A program made the position numbers and the translations under genes. A stretch of 64,000 nt of DNA, from contig JAJFPB010000003.1 in assembly GCA_020881915.1 (NCBI GenBank), positions 3,410,001 through 3,474,000 on the forward strand, written 5' to 3'. Under the pieces are notes generated by a model that saw nothing but the letters and a program-made list of their open reading frames with translations, made no database searches and was not told where the DNA came from. Shown here in pieces: positions 11,648 through 24,246 of the stretch. Source of the stretch: Paramyrothecium sp. XJ0827. Taxonomy: Eukaryota > Ascomycota > Sordariomycetes > Hypocreales > Stachybotryaceae. Within the stretch, counting starts at the first letter, position 1; each line of letters starts with the position of its first letter.

Positions 11648-14600
11648 TGTACAACCACAAGTCGCAACAGAAACCACCACCACACACTACTGTACGGGAG
11701 ATCCAAGGGTTCAAGGAGTTGTTTGGGATACATGATAGAGTTCACGGCGCTTTACTAATTGGGTAGTGCCAACGACTTGCTACGACTGGATTTTGTGTAC
11801 TACTTACGGGGCATGGCGTTCTAGGGCTGACTGATCGGCACGGGTGTTTTCCTGGGTCTAATGATGAGAGACAGGTTACTTTGGCGGCGCTTACAAGTTT
11901 AGTCGAGAACACACAAGTGACTGGCATGGCTTATATTTAGAGGGACTTTCGCCTGGGGGGGAAAGCGTGTGGTTCATTGGCGAAACAATGGCGTGGGAAA
12001 CCCGACTTAGATAGGATAGGCACAATGCCATACCACTTCTCGACCATCACTTAAGTTTGCAAACGTTGCGCCCTACTCGGGCCGAGTGCCTAAATCATAT
12101 CAGATACCTCGCTTAGGTGCGTGAAACTTTGCTCCTAGCTGCTGCTTCTCCACCTCACCCTACCGGCTGGCACTGGAGCAGAAACAGCGTCATCGTTCAG
12201 AAGAGCCCGTTTCAATGAGGATCGGCTCGGGGTAGCAGAGCTTGGTTAGGTAGGTAGGTAGGCCTGAGCCCTATGGACCAAGCACGGCAACAAGCCGAGC
12301 TGCGGGGCGGTCGACCACACACTAGGTTGCTACGGTCGCAGCGTGCATTGCGTCTCGGCCAGGGGAGATCAACAAGGAAAGGCATTTCAAATCAAGGGTG
12401 AGGGGGTGTGAGGCCGGGGCGAGAACGAGAGTTCAGTTTAGACAAGGAGAAAAGGCCAAGGAAAAGTGGACAGAGGCCGCGCCCTTTGAGGAAGCGAAGC
12501 AACGCAGTGCCAGGATTTTCTGTCATGGGGCGTTAGAGCCGTCAAAACCCAACTGAAATGACCTTTCCCACTCTAGACGAGAGCCTTTGCGAGGGCAGCG
12601 AAAAGAAGCTTCGACTAGTGCCTACGGTAGAGTGAGAGGGGGGCATAGTCTACGGACGTGCTAATGAGGCCGCAGCAGGGCCAAGCAAATGCGAAGTTCC
12701 GTAGCGTGCGCGTGTCGACAGCGGACTGCCGTGGTCAATAGAGTGGTACCGGTATTTCAACCCAAGACAAATAATCACCGTGGCAGTCGGTCGCTCGGGC
12801 TCCGATCCCACCCCAGCCCTACTAGGGCAGGGCGCTTGTTACGCGTATGGCGCAGGCTTACATCTACCGGTGGCCTTACCTCGCCTTGCCTAACGTTGCC
12901 GGCTTAACGTTTAAATCATGAGAGTGGAAAAAAAGGGGTCCTTTTGTTGCGGCAGACAAAAGTTGCCTTTGTTGGTTAGAGATTACTCTGTAGTTGATTA
13001 ATCAATCAGACGGGCCTTGGGAAATGGGCACGGGGGACTTGAAGCCCGCCGTCCGCGCTGGCGGGAGGCGTGTCCCGGGGCGCTGGACCGGTATAACCCC
13101 GTTCTCCTCCGAGCCTTAATTCCGGGCCTGCGTGGGAGATGGTGAAATGAGTACGTGAGCGTTGACTCACTTGCCGACGCCTTTGCGGTTTTTCGGGGGG
13201 GGGCTTTCCCCCATTTTTTTACTTTGGTTTTGTGGTCTTTTCTTGACTCCCTGTAGCTCTAACGTAAAACCCATGCAGATGCAGAGAAAGAACGGCGATC
13301 GTTGGCACTGATCTTGGCAATGCCGCGGACGGTACTCTGCAGAGGAGAGGGGGAAACCCGAGCGCAACTTTGCTCTCGCAAACCCGCGGACAAGGCAACA
13401 TGGGGATGCGGACGAGAAATCCCAAGGGGTGCGCGTATCCGAATGATTTTCCACGGGGCTCCGCGTGGGTAATGAGATAATCAGGAGACTTGGAGGGGTT
13501 GGAAATCGGACTTGCGGACATGCGCATTAACACAACGGCGGTGCACTGGGCAGCGACTCCAGGGGACAGATCAATCCTTGCAGGGTTTACTCATCAAGCC
13601 GGCATTCGGGGTCTTCCAGAGGTCCGGGTGAGTGGGCGCGCCCCTAGAGGGCCCGATGAGAGCCCCATCCCACGTCCCCAGCACGGATTGCCGCTTTAGG
13701 TAATTGTCGCTTTCGCTTTCGATTACAAAACCTGCCGCGGAAGCAAAAAAAGGAAAGAAAAAGTCATCCATTTCGCGATGGGTCCCCCCTTTTCTTTTTA
13801 CATCAAGGTAAATTGGAACATGCCGAAATGCAGCGCATCAGTCACGCGGACGTGCTGAAGGATTATGCCAGCCTCTCCCTCCTCCCTGTTCCCCATCTCT
13901 TGGATAGACTTGTCTCTGTGAAGCCGAGTTGACCTCTGGACAATGGGTTTGTCTCAGAGCCAGTACCGCCCGGCAGGATCCATGGCGCGCCGCCCACGTC
14001 CAACGTTATGGCTCAGCCCATCACCTTTAAGCATTACTCAAATAAGCTCGAGCACGCACTTGATCATGCCACCCCTCCCTTCCCGCTCTCGCGCCGGACC
14101 CTTTTCTTGAAGTGCCTGCCGAGGTCTGGTTATAAGCCGGCCCCATATCGGGAGTCAAGAAAAAAAAAGGGAGATGTTGGTCGCACGACCACAAGGAAGC
14201 CCATCGATGTAGTGGCCCTACGGCCTATCTTCTTGCTCCGTTTCAACGGGGCCGAAAATAGTTGAATTTTACGTGCTCTTCTAGAAAAGAGTAGGCATCG
14301 CGGTGGAGTTCCCTGGGGCGTGAGCCTTTTCATCCTCGTTCCACATTGGGGGCTGCCGAGGCACAGCCAAGATTTTTTTCTTCTTCCATTTTCTGTTATT
14401 TATTTTCTTTTTCTCTCGTTCCTGGGGTGGAGCATTTTCTCATAGGGCTACCTTTAGCTGTTCAGCGCGTGTTGGAAGATGTTTTAGTGTCCTGGTTCTG
14501 GTACTGTTTAGTACGGGAGAGCGTGCGATCTTATCCACACGCCCCCCTCCCACTTCTGGTCGTCCATCCAGGTTTGGGTTGATCCCTGGCAGCATTCGAT

Positions 14601-17218
14601 GATTCACCAAAACCCGTCGGTTTGATCGCATTGCCAGCCCCAGCCTCAACCCGCCCGATCGCGAAACCGATCACGGAACGTGTCACGATGTCCGATATCT
14701 ACCCTACCGTATCTCGCATCAGACTACAGCCGCCATCGCCGTGATGATGACGACGACCGCCAGCCTTGGCGTAGGAAGCTGAGATTAATCGAACTGTACA
14801 GCCACAGTCAAACGTCCTTCGTGCGGTCAGTTGCTCCGAATTTCTCGCAACGGCAAGCGATTGGTCGATGTGCGCGGTGCTTGGCTGTCGCACACATGGC
14901 GACATGGTCATCTCGCAAAGAGTGGAAGCGAGCACGAAACCCCTGCACTTCGTTTTCCATTGTCGCCAAGACCCCCTCAATGGGCTGTGACCCCGTCTCA
15001 TGTTGCTTGGAAGCCCTTGGCATTGTCTCGAACTACGAGCACACCCGCTTCCTTGGTGTCTAACAAAGCCCGGATTCATATGCGGACACGTTGGCAGATA
15101 TTACCTAACCCCATAACAACTTCTCGTGAAGATCAGCGTTCTAGGTAAGGTAGTCAAATTGTGTGTGGCTGAGACTTCTGTCAACGTAAGAACTGTGCTG
15201 ATGCCACCCCGGCCAGGAGAGTAAACCCCTTCATTTCCACAGGGTCAAACCACCCTGCCAGAGGACCTTGGGCATATTCACCGGCCAATATTTGCCGATT
15301 TTCCTGTCTGGTTTGAAAGAGCTACCAGGCCCCATCACAGGCTTGCTTCTTCGCACTGCGGCTTTGTCCTGCATTGCACTTGGTGTGTAGCCTGACCCGC
15401 CATACTGGGTCCGAGAGCCGGGGGCGGACCTCGCGATACGCTCGATACGAGGGTTCGCGTATTCTCAAGTCCGGTTCTTCTCCGGGGTTCGGTATCGGAG
15501 CGGCCCGTCTTCATCCATCATCCATCGGGACGTCGTCTGGGCTGGAGGAACCGACGAGCCTTGATCTAATCGTCTTGTACAGACCCCAGCCATTCTAGAC
15601 CATGTGCCTCTTGTCTGCCCCGCAGACGTCTTAACAAAGGGTTCTGGCCTATTGGAACGCCAGCAAGAGCACGCCATGGGAAGGAGATCTGGCCTGGTCT
15701 AAGGCCTGGCTCATACCGTCTGATTCAAGCAGCAAAAGATTACCTGCGATGCAGTCAAAGAGCGTGGAACAGGCGTCTCTGCAGTCTAAGCTGGGTCAGA
15801 ATGGCCGAATCCAACCACATGACTGGTTCACTCCAAGTCCGTCGGTGTGTCCATAGCATGAAAGTCTCTTCAGTAGCTGGGCCAACGCAGACGAACGCAG
15901 ATCTTATCACATAGGATCTTCAGAACGGCTTGCCTAAATACCTTTGATGAGCTTGTAGCCGAATACCCGGTCTCGAAGGCGGCGTGTAGTCGTACTCCTC
16001 TATCTGAGCAGAAACATGGCCTGAGAAGTCCTGAATTCCACGTCGCCTTCAACCCCCAACCCAAACCAATGTTCTACCCACATTCCAGCCCGCTTCCTTT
16101 CGCCAGGTCATGTGGCCCCGCGAAAGACTGAAGACAATGCCGAGTATGTCCTAGTCTCTCCTCCTCTTGGACGAACGATAGTGCTGTCTCGGTGGTTCTG
16201 GTGCAATTCCAGATTGGAGGGGAAGGGCTACCTGCATGGAGATGGGTCTTCCGACAACAGTGAAGCCAGTGTGGATTAAGAATCCGCTTTTCCAGCTATT
16301 GCGCAGGAAAGTCGCGAATACTGTGAATACTACCATAACTGTGGGCTTGTAGAGTGTCGGGGGTTTCTTGGAACCCCAAAAAACACGGTATAAAGTGAAG
16401 TTCGTGACGAATGTGTAGTTGTGTCAGTTGAAGCTGATATAGCAGTCACCGCTACCCAGTCACAGGGATGGGAACTGGTTGGCTGTTGGCTCCGTTGTCT
16501 CACAATCAGATGTTTTGTTGGTCTCGGCCTTTCTTGGCAAGAGTTTCGTGCCCTCAACCTCAGGTACGCGTATCGACAGATCAATCAATGACCCCCCTCG
16601 TATGCCCCTCCACCAACCCACTTCTATCAGCCGATAGAGGGGCTGTGGCTGGCAAATCCTCTTGGTATCTGTGCATGGGAAGAAAAGAGAAAGAGAAAAA
16701 AACGGTGTGGACCGGCAGCGTTGGACTTACAGCGGTCCTACTGAAGTAAGCCGCAGATTATGGCCTGGGGCCTGGTAAGTTAGATGACCAGGATCCAGCT
16801 GTTGGCAGCTAGATCTAGACAAAGACAAAGACATCAAGGCCTCGTGGCACAAAACTAGGAGATGGGGTGTGAGGAGAACGTGGTGCAGATGGGTGGCAAT
16901 GCGCCTTGCTTGTTGCTGTTTGTGAAGTGCATGCGTACTATGAAGTGTTCTGGTTATTTACGGCCAACCCAACCTACTCAGCAAGGATGAAGTGGGACTA
17001 GCATGGCTCTTGATGCGCGATGAGGCCGCTAGACGTCTTGAACCGGATAAACGTGGCGCACTCGCATTAGGATTCGCATTCGCATGTCTCCTCATCCGTG
17101 GAAAACACGGGCTATTGCACAGTAACACAAACCCAACGCCTTGCGCCAACCAGCCTCCTTGGCACCATTGTCTTTCCCAATACCGTAAATCAACTCAAAC
17201 CAATCCCGACCTCCAACC
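11648..17218. other. 5.6-kb gene-free block downstream of the Zn2Cys6 regulator
   Basis: No coding exon was recognised on either strand. The left edge should contain the regulator's 3' untranslated region. A TAGG tetranucleotide run lies near 12243-12262. Short open frames around 13.2-13.5, 14.7-15.1 and 16.5-16.7 kb overlap each other on opposite strands and carry no domain. No transposon ends or RIP-like AT islands were noticed. Confidence 0.45.
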
Positions 17219-18067
17219 CTACCCTTGTATGTCCAAAACCTGCTTCAACACCGTCTCGCTTGCCCTGTACCATCGCGCCCGTTGCTCCAGATCGTCCGCA
17301 ACCCCTCCCAACGCTCCCTCCTTCCTGCGCCTTGCTTCACGTGCAGCTGCCGTGCTGTTCTGTCGCTTAGTTTCCAAGGGTTGCAGCTCGGCGCGCAGCC
17401 GCTCTGCCTCCTTGCGCTTGCGTGGCACCTTTGCTTGCAGGGCTTCCAACTCTCGCGACAGTTCCTGCTGTTCGCGCTTCCGACGTGCCAGGAGCTCCTG
17501 GGTCTTGGCCAAAGGGAGATTGAGGCTGGGGTCCGATCCGTGCAGGTCCTGGGCGGCCTTGAGCTCGTGAATTCGCGCTTCCAGTTCCTGCGTCTTGCTT
17601 GGCAGCTCGTGGAGCTTGGTTGTCTCAAGCTGCACGTTTTCATATCTCTGAGTAAGGTCTCGCCCCTTTCGCTCCAGATCTGCAACCATGCTAGCGACCT
17701 CCAGCTTCAAGGACTTGAGCGCCGCCTTGGCGGCTGCGTTTTCCTTTTCCAGCTCAAGATTCTCCTGCATCGTGACAATCAACGGCGGGTCGCCGACAAT
17801 GGCGCGGATAAACTTCTCCTTGGTGACTTGTTCGACGTAGGAGAATCGGAGTTTCGCAAATAACTCAGTGTAGTGAGCCAAGTCAGCCTCTAGACTCGCG
17901 GGCGTCGGCCCATCCAACGATGAAATGGACGCATCGCTGGCTCGTTGACGTGTGTCTTGCGGCGGCGAGCTGGTTATCGGCTCGCTGAGCTTGATTATGG
18001 AAATATCGCAATTCGACTGAAGCTCTTCAAGAGATTCAAGAACGCTTTGAATCCTCTCCACGTCCAT
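17219..18067 (-). CDS. Sos7-like kinetochore coiled-coil protein
   Basis: Intronless gene for about 282 residues. The segment HYTELFAKLRFSYVEQVTK, near residue 85, followed by KEKFIRAIVGDPP, resembles the conserved core of the fission-yeast Sos7 family (related to Kre28/Zwint, partners of Spc7/KNL1 at the outer kinetochore). From about residue 115 onward the chain is almost wholly heptad-rich coiled coil with many E, K, L and Q residues. The C-terminus is a short non-coiled tail ending ETVLKQVLDIQG. A role in kinetochore-microtubule attachment is inferred from family memory, not from a search. The chosen start (18067) follows an in-frame upstream ATG at 18127 that would add 20 residues of unremarkable sequence. 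It shares a promoter of about 290 bp with the SR-like gene. Confidence 0.6.
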   Translation of the reverse strand: MDVERIQSVLESLEELQSNCDISIIKLSEPITSSPPQDTRQRASDASISSLDGPTPASLEADLAHYTELFAKLRFSYVEQVTKEKFIRAIVGDPPLIVTMQENLELEKENAAAKAALKSLKLEVASMVADLERKGRDLTQRYENVQLETTKLHELPSKTQELEARIHELKAAQDLHGSDPSLNLPLAKTQELLARRKREQQELSRELEALQAKVPRKRKEAERLRAELQPLETKRQNSTAAAREARRRKEGALGGVADDLEQRARWYRASETVLKQVLDIQG

Positions 18068-18357
18068 TTTGACTGTAACAACCATTTGTTTGAGCGAGGT
18101 TTGGGTATGCCACCTTGATGTTGTCAACGGGAAACGGATGTTTACTTACAACCTAATCCGGACAAGTCGCTGTCTTTATCTTATCGGGCCAAGTGGACGG
18201 ACGTTGAAGAGCCCCAACGACCTAAGCCGGATACGTCACTCCACTTTCGATCCTCCAACCTGATGGTTCAACGGCGGGGACGGTATATTTTGTCTATCAT
18301 CATTCTTTCCCCCGAGGCCGCCCCTCCCTATTCAGTATTACTTAAGAATTGTCCGCC
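18068..18357. promoter_or_regulatory. Short bidirectional promoter
   Basis: Only 290 bp separate the start codons of the Sos7-like gene (minus strand) and the SR-like gene (plus strand). Both promoters and 5' leaders must lie here, so shared regulation is likely. No TATA box is evident. Confidence 0.6.
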
Positions 18358-19564
18358 ATGTCGAATGATGATATCCTTACGGACGACTATGTTGCGGGTC
18401 TCCTGGCGCAGGAAGCGCAGGACTGCTCGCTGAAATACTCTGCCATGGGAATGGAGGCATTTCATTCGAACAAGAAGTATGTCAGCCGAACACGCTGGCT
18501 TACAGAGATAAAGCTTACAGTCTTAGAGACCTGCAAATATGCCCAAACCAAACACACGATTTCTGCGACATATTATCAAGGACACGGACACTCACAACAA
18601 GGCGCTACTCGCCAAGGAAGCCGCTGAATCCAGGGCGCGGTTGAAGGATTTGGAACATGCAGAAGAAAAGAAGCGATTAAAGACGAATCCGAATGCCAAA
18701 GATATCAGGAGACGGCAGATGGGTGATATTCACGCCATCTTGGGTGGATCGAAGCGGCGAAGGACCAGTTCGGACAATACCGACACGAAAACTGAGGGTT
18801 CGAGTTCTCGTGCACCGAGGGAAGCTTCGACAAAAAGGTCCTCTTGGAAACATCGAGATCCGTTCGGCGACCGATCGGAGGAGCAGCGCGATCGCAGTCG
18901 ATTGTCGAGAACAGAGCGCGACGCGTCGCATGAAAGGAACTCGCGGAAGGACGAAAGAAGGAAGTCCAGACGTCACCGTGAACGAGATTCCGCATCGGAG
19001 GAGGAGTCGAGGCAGCACAGTAGCCGGAAGAGACGAGACAGGTCCCGATCTCGATCTCCGCATCGACGGCGCCGCTCACGATCGCCCCGGGAGCGTAGCA
19101 GAAAGCATCGACATCGGTCTCCCGTTCAGGAAGTGCGCAAGCCTTCCAAAGATGCTATAGCCACACAAGACGAGGAATCCGACCCCTTGGAGGACTTGAT
19201 TGGACCAGCCCCACCACCCAGGTACCGGGGACGCGGAACGCTAGGCGGCGCGGCCGGCATAGATCGACGTTTCTCCGAATCATACGACCCCAAGACGGAC
19301 GTGCAGATGGCGGACGGCGATGACGCCGTAACGGGCGACTGGGATGACGCTGTCGAGGCATTTCGGGACCGTCAAAAGATGAAGCAGAGCCAGGAACAAC
19401 GCTTGCAAGAGGCCGGGTTCGCGCCGCAGCAAATCGCGAAGATGAATGGCGAAAAGGAAAAGACGGAAGAGGATGTCAGGTGGACCAAGTCCGGGGAGAA
19501 GCGAGAGTGGGACCGTGGCAAGCTGGTTGGATCTGATGGGAACGTGTTGGATTTGATACAGTGA
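18358..19564 (+). CDS. SR-like protein, putative RNA-processing factor
   Basis: Two exons (18358-18476 and 18529-19564; intron GTATGT...TTAGAG) encode about 384 residues. The join gives NKKPANMPKPNTRFLRHIIK, a conserved-looking block followed by DTDTHNKALLAKE. This recalls the LRNVIRHTD-type N-terminus of NKAPD1-like proteins, but that link is a weak memory. After a basic helix (residues about 80-110) comes a long RS/RE/RR-rich region (roughly residues 120-225), typical of splicing-associated nuclear proteins. The C-terminal third is charged, with AFRDRQKMKQSQEQRLQEAG and a final EWDRGKLVG block. A nuclear role in pre-mRNA metabolism is inferred. It converges with the fumarase gene. Confidence 0.7.
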
Positions 19565-20325
19565 GCTTGGGATACGAGCGAGACTTTGGTTTTTGACGAT
19601 GATTGTCGGCGTACATGAGGGACAAGCCTTTGTGAGAAATCACTTTGCATGCAAATTTTTGATGAATTTGTCAATGGGGCTGTCTGGGTTTACTCCTGGC
19701 ATGTTGTTGATTTTGAATAGACCACTTTCACTTGTGCCCGCGGTACAAGATGGCCGTGTTTTGGTGTCGCGCGTCCGAGAAGAGAGGCTACTGGCCGAGT
19801 AGAGCGTCCAGAGCCGAGGCAATTTCTCTGGCTAGATGGACGTAGGCTTTTGCGTTCGGTGTAGATATATAATGAAGATGCGATGTTGTTGCTGAAACTG
19901 GCCGCAGCCGCTTCAGCCACAGAAGTCTTTTCCCCTTCGGAGTTGCCAGACTTGGCCCGGGACATAAACCATGTGAGATCAAGTATTTAGGGTACGGTGA
20001 CAAGACAATCATAGGGTTCTGAGCGATATCGAACTGTCCGGATGGTTCTTGACGCCTCGACTTCCATATCGATCGCAATCATAGTTGGGAAATCCAATGC
20101 TATGTTGGATAGTATGAATCAAGTCCATCACTAAAACATGATCGGGATCTAGGTTTTTTGAAATACCCACCGGGCATCACTTAATGCATGGATAGAGTTG
20201 AATTTGACACTTGTGTATTTTACAGGGGCTTGCTTCTATATAACGTTGTGTTTACACGAGCCGTTCCACAACGCTCCATCTCAACTCCTTACAGTCAACG
20301 CCGGATTTTGGTTAATGCTCATCTC
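19565..20325. other. Convergent spacer, SR-like gene / fumarase
   Basis: A 761-bp spacer between two converging genes, expected to hold both 3' untranslated regions. A 97-residue open frame on the minus strand (19788-20078) was considered but has no recognisable domain. No strong terminator-like structure is expected in a eukaryote, and none was seen. Confidence 0.5.
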
Positions 20326-22053
20326 CTAACCCTGGTACGGCTTGGGGCCGACCATGAGCTCGGGCTTGACCAAGGTGTCAAACTCCTCCTCGGTCAGAGC
20401 GTTCAGCTCCAGAGCACTCTGCTTCAGGGTGAGACCCTTCTTATGGGCGTTCTTGGCGACCTTGCTGGCCATATCGTAGCCGATCTTGGGGTTCAGGCAG
20501 GTAACAAGCATGAGCCTATGCCAAAACAATTAGTATCATAGTGTCGTTGGCTTCGACTAGGACAAGTATAGGGAAACTTACGACTCCTTCATGATGCTAG
20601 CAATCTTCTCCTCGTTAGCCTGGAGGCCTGCAACCAAGTTCTTCTCGAACGACTTCATGCCGTCGGACAGCAGGCGCGAGCTGTGGAGCACGTTGCGAAT
20701 AATGAGCGGCTTGTACACGTTGAGCTCGAACTGGCCGTTCATGCCACCGATGGTGGCAGCAACATGGTTACCCATAACCTGGGCGCAGACCATGGTCAGA
20801 GCCTCACACTGGGTGGGGTTGACCTTGCCAGGCATGATGCTGCTGCCAGGCTCGTTCTCGGGCAGAATCAGCTCGCCGAGACCGCAGCGAGGTCCGCTGC
20901 CGAGGTAGCGAATATCCTGAGCGATCTTGTTGAGCGAAGTGGCCAGGGTGTTAAGGCTGCCGTGGGCCTGAACGAGTGCGTCGTGGGCGGCAAGAGCCTC
21001 AAACTTGTTGGGAGCGGTCTTGAACTCGGTACCGGTCATCTTGGTGACCTCCTCCGCAATGGCCTCGGCGAAACCCTCGAAGGTGTTGATGCCAGTGCCG
21101 ACCGCAGTACCACCCTGGGCGAGGAGGCGCAGGTCAGGCAGCGAGCTCTCGACACGCTTGATGCCGAAGTCAAGCTGGGCGACGTAGCCGGAGAACTCCT
21201 GGGCAAGGGTCAGGGGAGTAGCATCCTGCAGGTGGGTTCGGCCGATCTTGATGATCTTCTTAGCCTCGAAGTCGTCGACCTTGGCCTGCAGCGCGGCGCG
21301 CAGGCTTCGGAGGGCGGGCAGCAGCTCTCGCTCGAGCTCAAGGACGGCGGCAATGTGCATGACGGTAGGGAAGGTGTCGTTGGACGAGGCGCTGCGGTTG
21401 ACGTGGTCGTTGGGGTGGACGGGCTTCTTGCTGCCCATCTCGCCGCCAAGAATCTCAATGGCACGGTTGGAGATAACCTCGTTGGCATTCATGTTGGACT
21501 GGGTGCCGGAGCCGGTCTGCCAGACGACCAAGGGGAAGTGATCCAGGAGCTTGCCATCGGCGACCTCCTTGGCGGCCTGCTGGATGGCAGCACCAACCTT
21601 GGGGTCTGTGGTCGATTAGCAGTTAGTCAGAGGCAATTCCCTCAACGTAGGCTATCGCAAGGGGCCGTGGCACATACCGAGGCCGAACCGCAGGTTCACG
21701 GTGGCAGCAGCACCCTTGAGAATGCCAAAGGCCTGGACAATGGCCGGGGGCATGCGGTCCTGGGGCTGGTTGATGCGGAAGTTCTCGAGAGAACGCTCCG
21801 TCTGGGCGCCCCAGTACTTGTCGGAGGGCACCTGGACCTCGCCAAAGGCATCGGTTTCGGTTCGAGTAGCGGCGGCCATCCTGACGACTGTGCTGTGAAG
21901 ACTTCGCGAGAAGCTGATTGTGCTTGTCTGGGGAGCAATGCGGTGCAGTTGCGGGGTCGAGGTCGCGCGGTGGCATGTGAGAGCTCTCGAAGCTGCGCGG
22001 GCTCCAATGGCCCGGCTAGCAGTGAAAGCTCTTGCCGGCACTGCCCGATACAT
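20326..22053 (-). CDS. Fumarate hydratase, class II, mitochondrial
   Basis: Three exons (22053-21678, 21605-20582, 20515-20326) encode about 529 residues of class II fumarase, which interconverts fumarate and L-malate in the TCA cycle. The superfamily signature [11 protein letters not shown] is present, along with [29 protein letters not shown] and the catalytic-region block [12 protein letters not shown]. The first 60 residues are rich in R, A, S and T with almost no acidic residues, a clear mitochondrial targeting sequence. A second in-frame ATG at 21879 ([15 protein letters not shown]) begins the mature enzyme and has a good context (A at -3, G at +4), so a cytosolic form from alternative initiation is plausible. 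Introns have clean GT-AG sites; phases 1 and 2 agree with the protein. The gene symbol in yeast is FUM1. Confidence 0.97.
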
Positions 22054-24246
22054 GCTTGCTGCTGGTGGAGGATGCGAGATTTACGTCGGGTGCGGCCCCA
22101 ATTGATGGCCGAGGAAGTTATTGTTGAAGACTGAGCAGTCTACGTAGAGCCCAGAGGTCCGGAAGGTCGAGGAGGCCGGATTGTCGCGCACGCAAGATAA
22201 TCTGCAACGGCTAAACGACCGCTATGACAGCAAAGCAGAGAAGCCGGAAGAAAACACGGGGGCGGATATTTTCCGGGAGGTGTGAAGGGCGTCATTCGGA
22301 AAAATCCGGGGTGATGGACCCCAAGCAGCGGTGGTAAGGCGGAGGACATTACGATGGCCTCAGTGGACGAGCCATATCAACTACGAAATTCACTGGCTCT
22401 TCGAGCTTGCAGTACATACCATTTGACAACAAGAGGTGCATGTTTGGGTGAGCGACACAGAGCTCCGCGAAGCTTGCGTCAATCAAGCCTCAAGCCCGCT
22501 TCATGGTCAGTCAGGCGTTCGTGGAACCCACCAATTGTTCTGGAAAAGATGAAGACGCGCGATCAAGTGTTGCTTATCGATAATGCTTTCAGAGGCATTT
22601 TCTACAATATCAAGTGAGGAGTTTGTGTCTCATTCAGACTGTGTTTATGTGCTTCGGGGGTTTTTTTTCCCCTCACCCTCGTCCGCACGAGCAAATCACT
22701 CGATGCTTGTTACTTTTCACAGATCTGAACCCTGGACGGCGGCGGTGAAACTTACAGTGGACAGCTGCTAGCTTCAGCTGGCCGTCCGCGCAGCTGCGTC
22801 ATCAGGTTGAGGTCACTGCGTCACGAGGCCCGGCCAAGTAGCTACACCTTCTCGTGCCTCCGAAAGCATTCCTCCGAGCTCTGCAAAGAGCCGCAGGAAT
22901 GCATATCTTTTTTTCCAGATGATGAGCTGCCACAGGCACGCGCCCGATCACGAGCCTTGTAGGGAAAATGGCAAGCTTGGTGCGCATTGTTCCCATCAGG
23001 CGAGGTTGATGCGTGGGATCCACCGCTGCGCTGCACGGAGCTCCCTTGGCTTGCCGTACCTTTCCTTGGCTTCCACGATCCGTTTGTCTGACTCGGAATC
23101 GGATCAGCCCTCTCAGCTTGCTCAGCGTTTTGCGATGAAACCGAGCACTTGCAACCCTAAGATAGGTACTTTGCCTATGTATCTTTGGTATTTCACACGG
23201 CGGCGCAGTTCATTCCGGCGGGAGGTTACTCGGATGGAACCCTCCCCCTTCGTTCCCTTCTTCATGCGGGTGCTGACGTCGAGTACCTTACCTGATTTAT
23301 TCCTACTCAAGTACCAACGCATGGGAGTTCCCGACGTGGGCGGTGTTAGTGTCAGTGTTTTGCTCCTCTGCCGTGGCCCTCCACTGATGGCGAGTTCCAG
23401 GCCTGACCCGCCAGGCGGCATCTGGCGACACTAGCGCCGCCTAGGGGACCTTTAGGTGAGGTCAATTGTCACTGTAGGCGTCACGCTGTCTCGGACGCAG
23501 CCAATGAGCAGCGTCCAGCGCAGTCGGCGACGACCCCACTGCTCAAGTGCTCAGGTTCCCCAGACCCCGTCAGGTTCAGGCCAAAGGGTCGGTCATCCGG
23601 TACCTCCGCAGCACGCCCCCCCCGTTTTGTCTGTCCTGTGCTTGCTGGACATGTGCACGTACTTACACTTTCCTGGCATTTGCGCCGTCACTGTGCCATA
23701 CCTCCTCATCGCCTTACCTCACCCAAACCCTCCAATCCGGTCGAGTTCCAAGCCCAGGTCTGGCCCCCGTCTGGGCCGCCTGCCTGCCTTACCTGCCCGT
23801 TTCTTTACCTTAGTGAGGGGTGACGCTGTGAGCACCTTGGCGTCGCGGCGGAGGGGGCGCTGTGCGTTTGTTCATTCATCCATCCATCCACTCATCCGTC
23901 AAATTCCTCTCCAGCCATCTGCCCTTTGACCTTTCTGCCGTCTTCATCATAACTTCGAGTCCTCCCGTCTCGTTTTGTTTCCTTGCCCTCCGCGCCCCTC
24001 CAGTGTCTTGGTTCCTACCCGGCTGCCGCCTGCTTAGACAGTCCTCATTTTTCCTTTTCCTTCCTCCCACTGATCCTGATCCATCGCCGTCGTCTCCCTG
24101 GTTTCAATACTGCATCCCTGCGGGTGTGCGGCCGATGCGAGGCACCCGTTGGGCATAAGCCCTCCTTCTCGTCCTCCTGCGTCCAGCAGCCTCTCCGCTC
24201 GATTGTCCTCCGTTGCGCAAGGAATATTGCGCTGTGCGGTTCCACG
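22054..24246. promoter_or_regulatory. Divergent intergenic region, fumarase / PA-RING gene
   Basis: This 2.2-kb spacer separates the starts of two divergent genes. Its right part (about 23600-24240) is strongly CT-rich with an ATCC repeat near 23870-23893, as expected for the promoter and leader of the plus-strand gene. No exon with recognisable protein similarity was found. Confidence 0.5.

Noticed and set aside
19788..20078. A 97-residue minus-strand frame ending in NAKAYVHLAREIASALDALLGQ
   Set aside because: The C-terminal helix looks protein-like, but the rest does not, no splice partner restores a family, and the spacer lies between two converging genes.
20683..22134. A 483-residue open frame on the plus strand across the fumarase gene
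   Set aside because: It is exactly antisense to fumarase exons, lacks any domain, and its Gly/Leu/Val-rich composition reflects the codon bias of the real gene. It also crosses the well-supported intron at 21606-21677.
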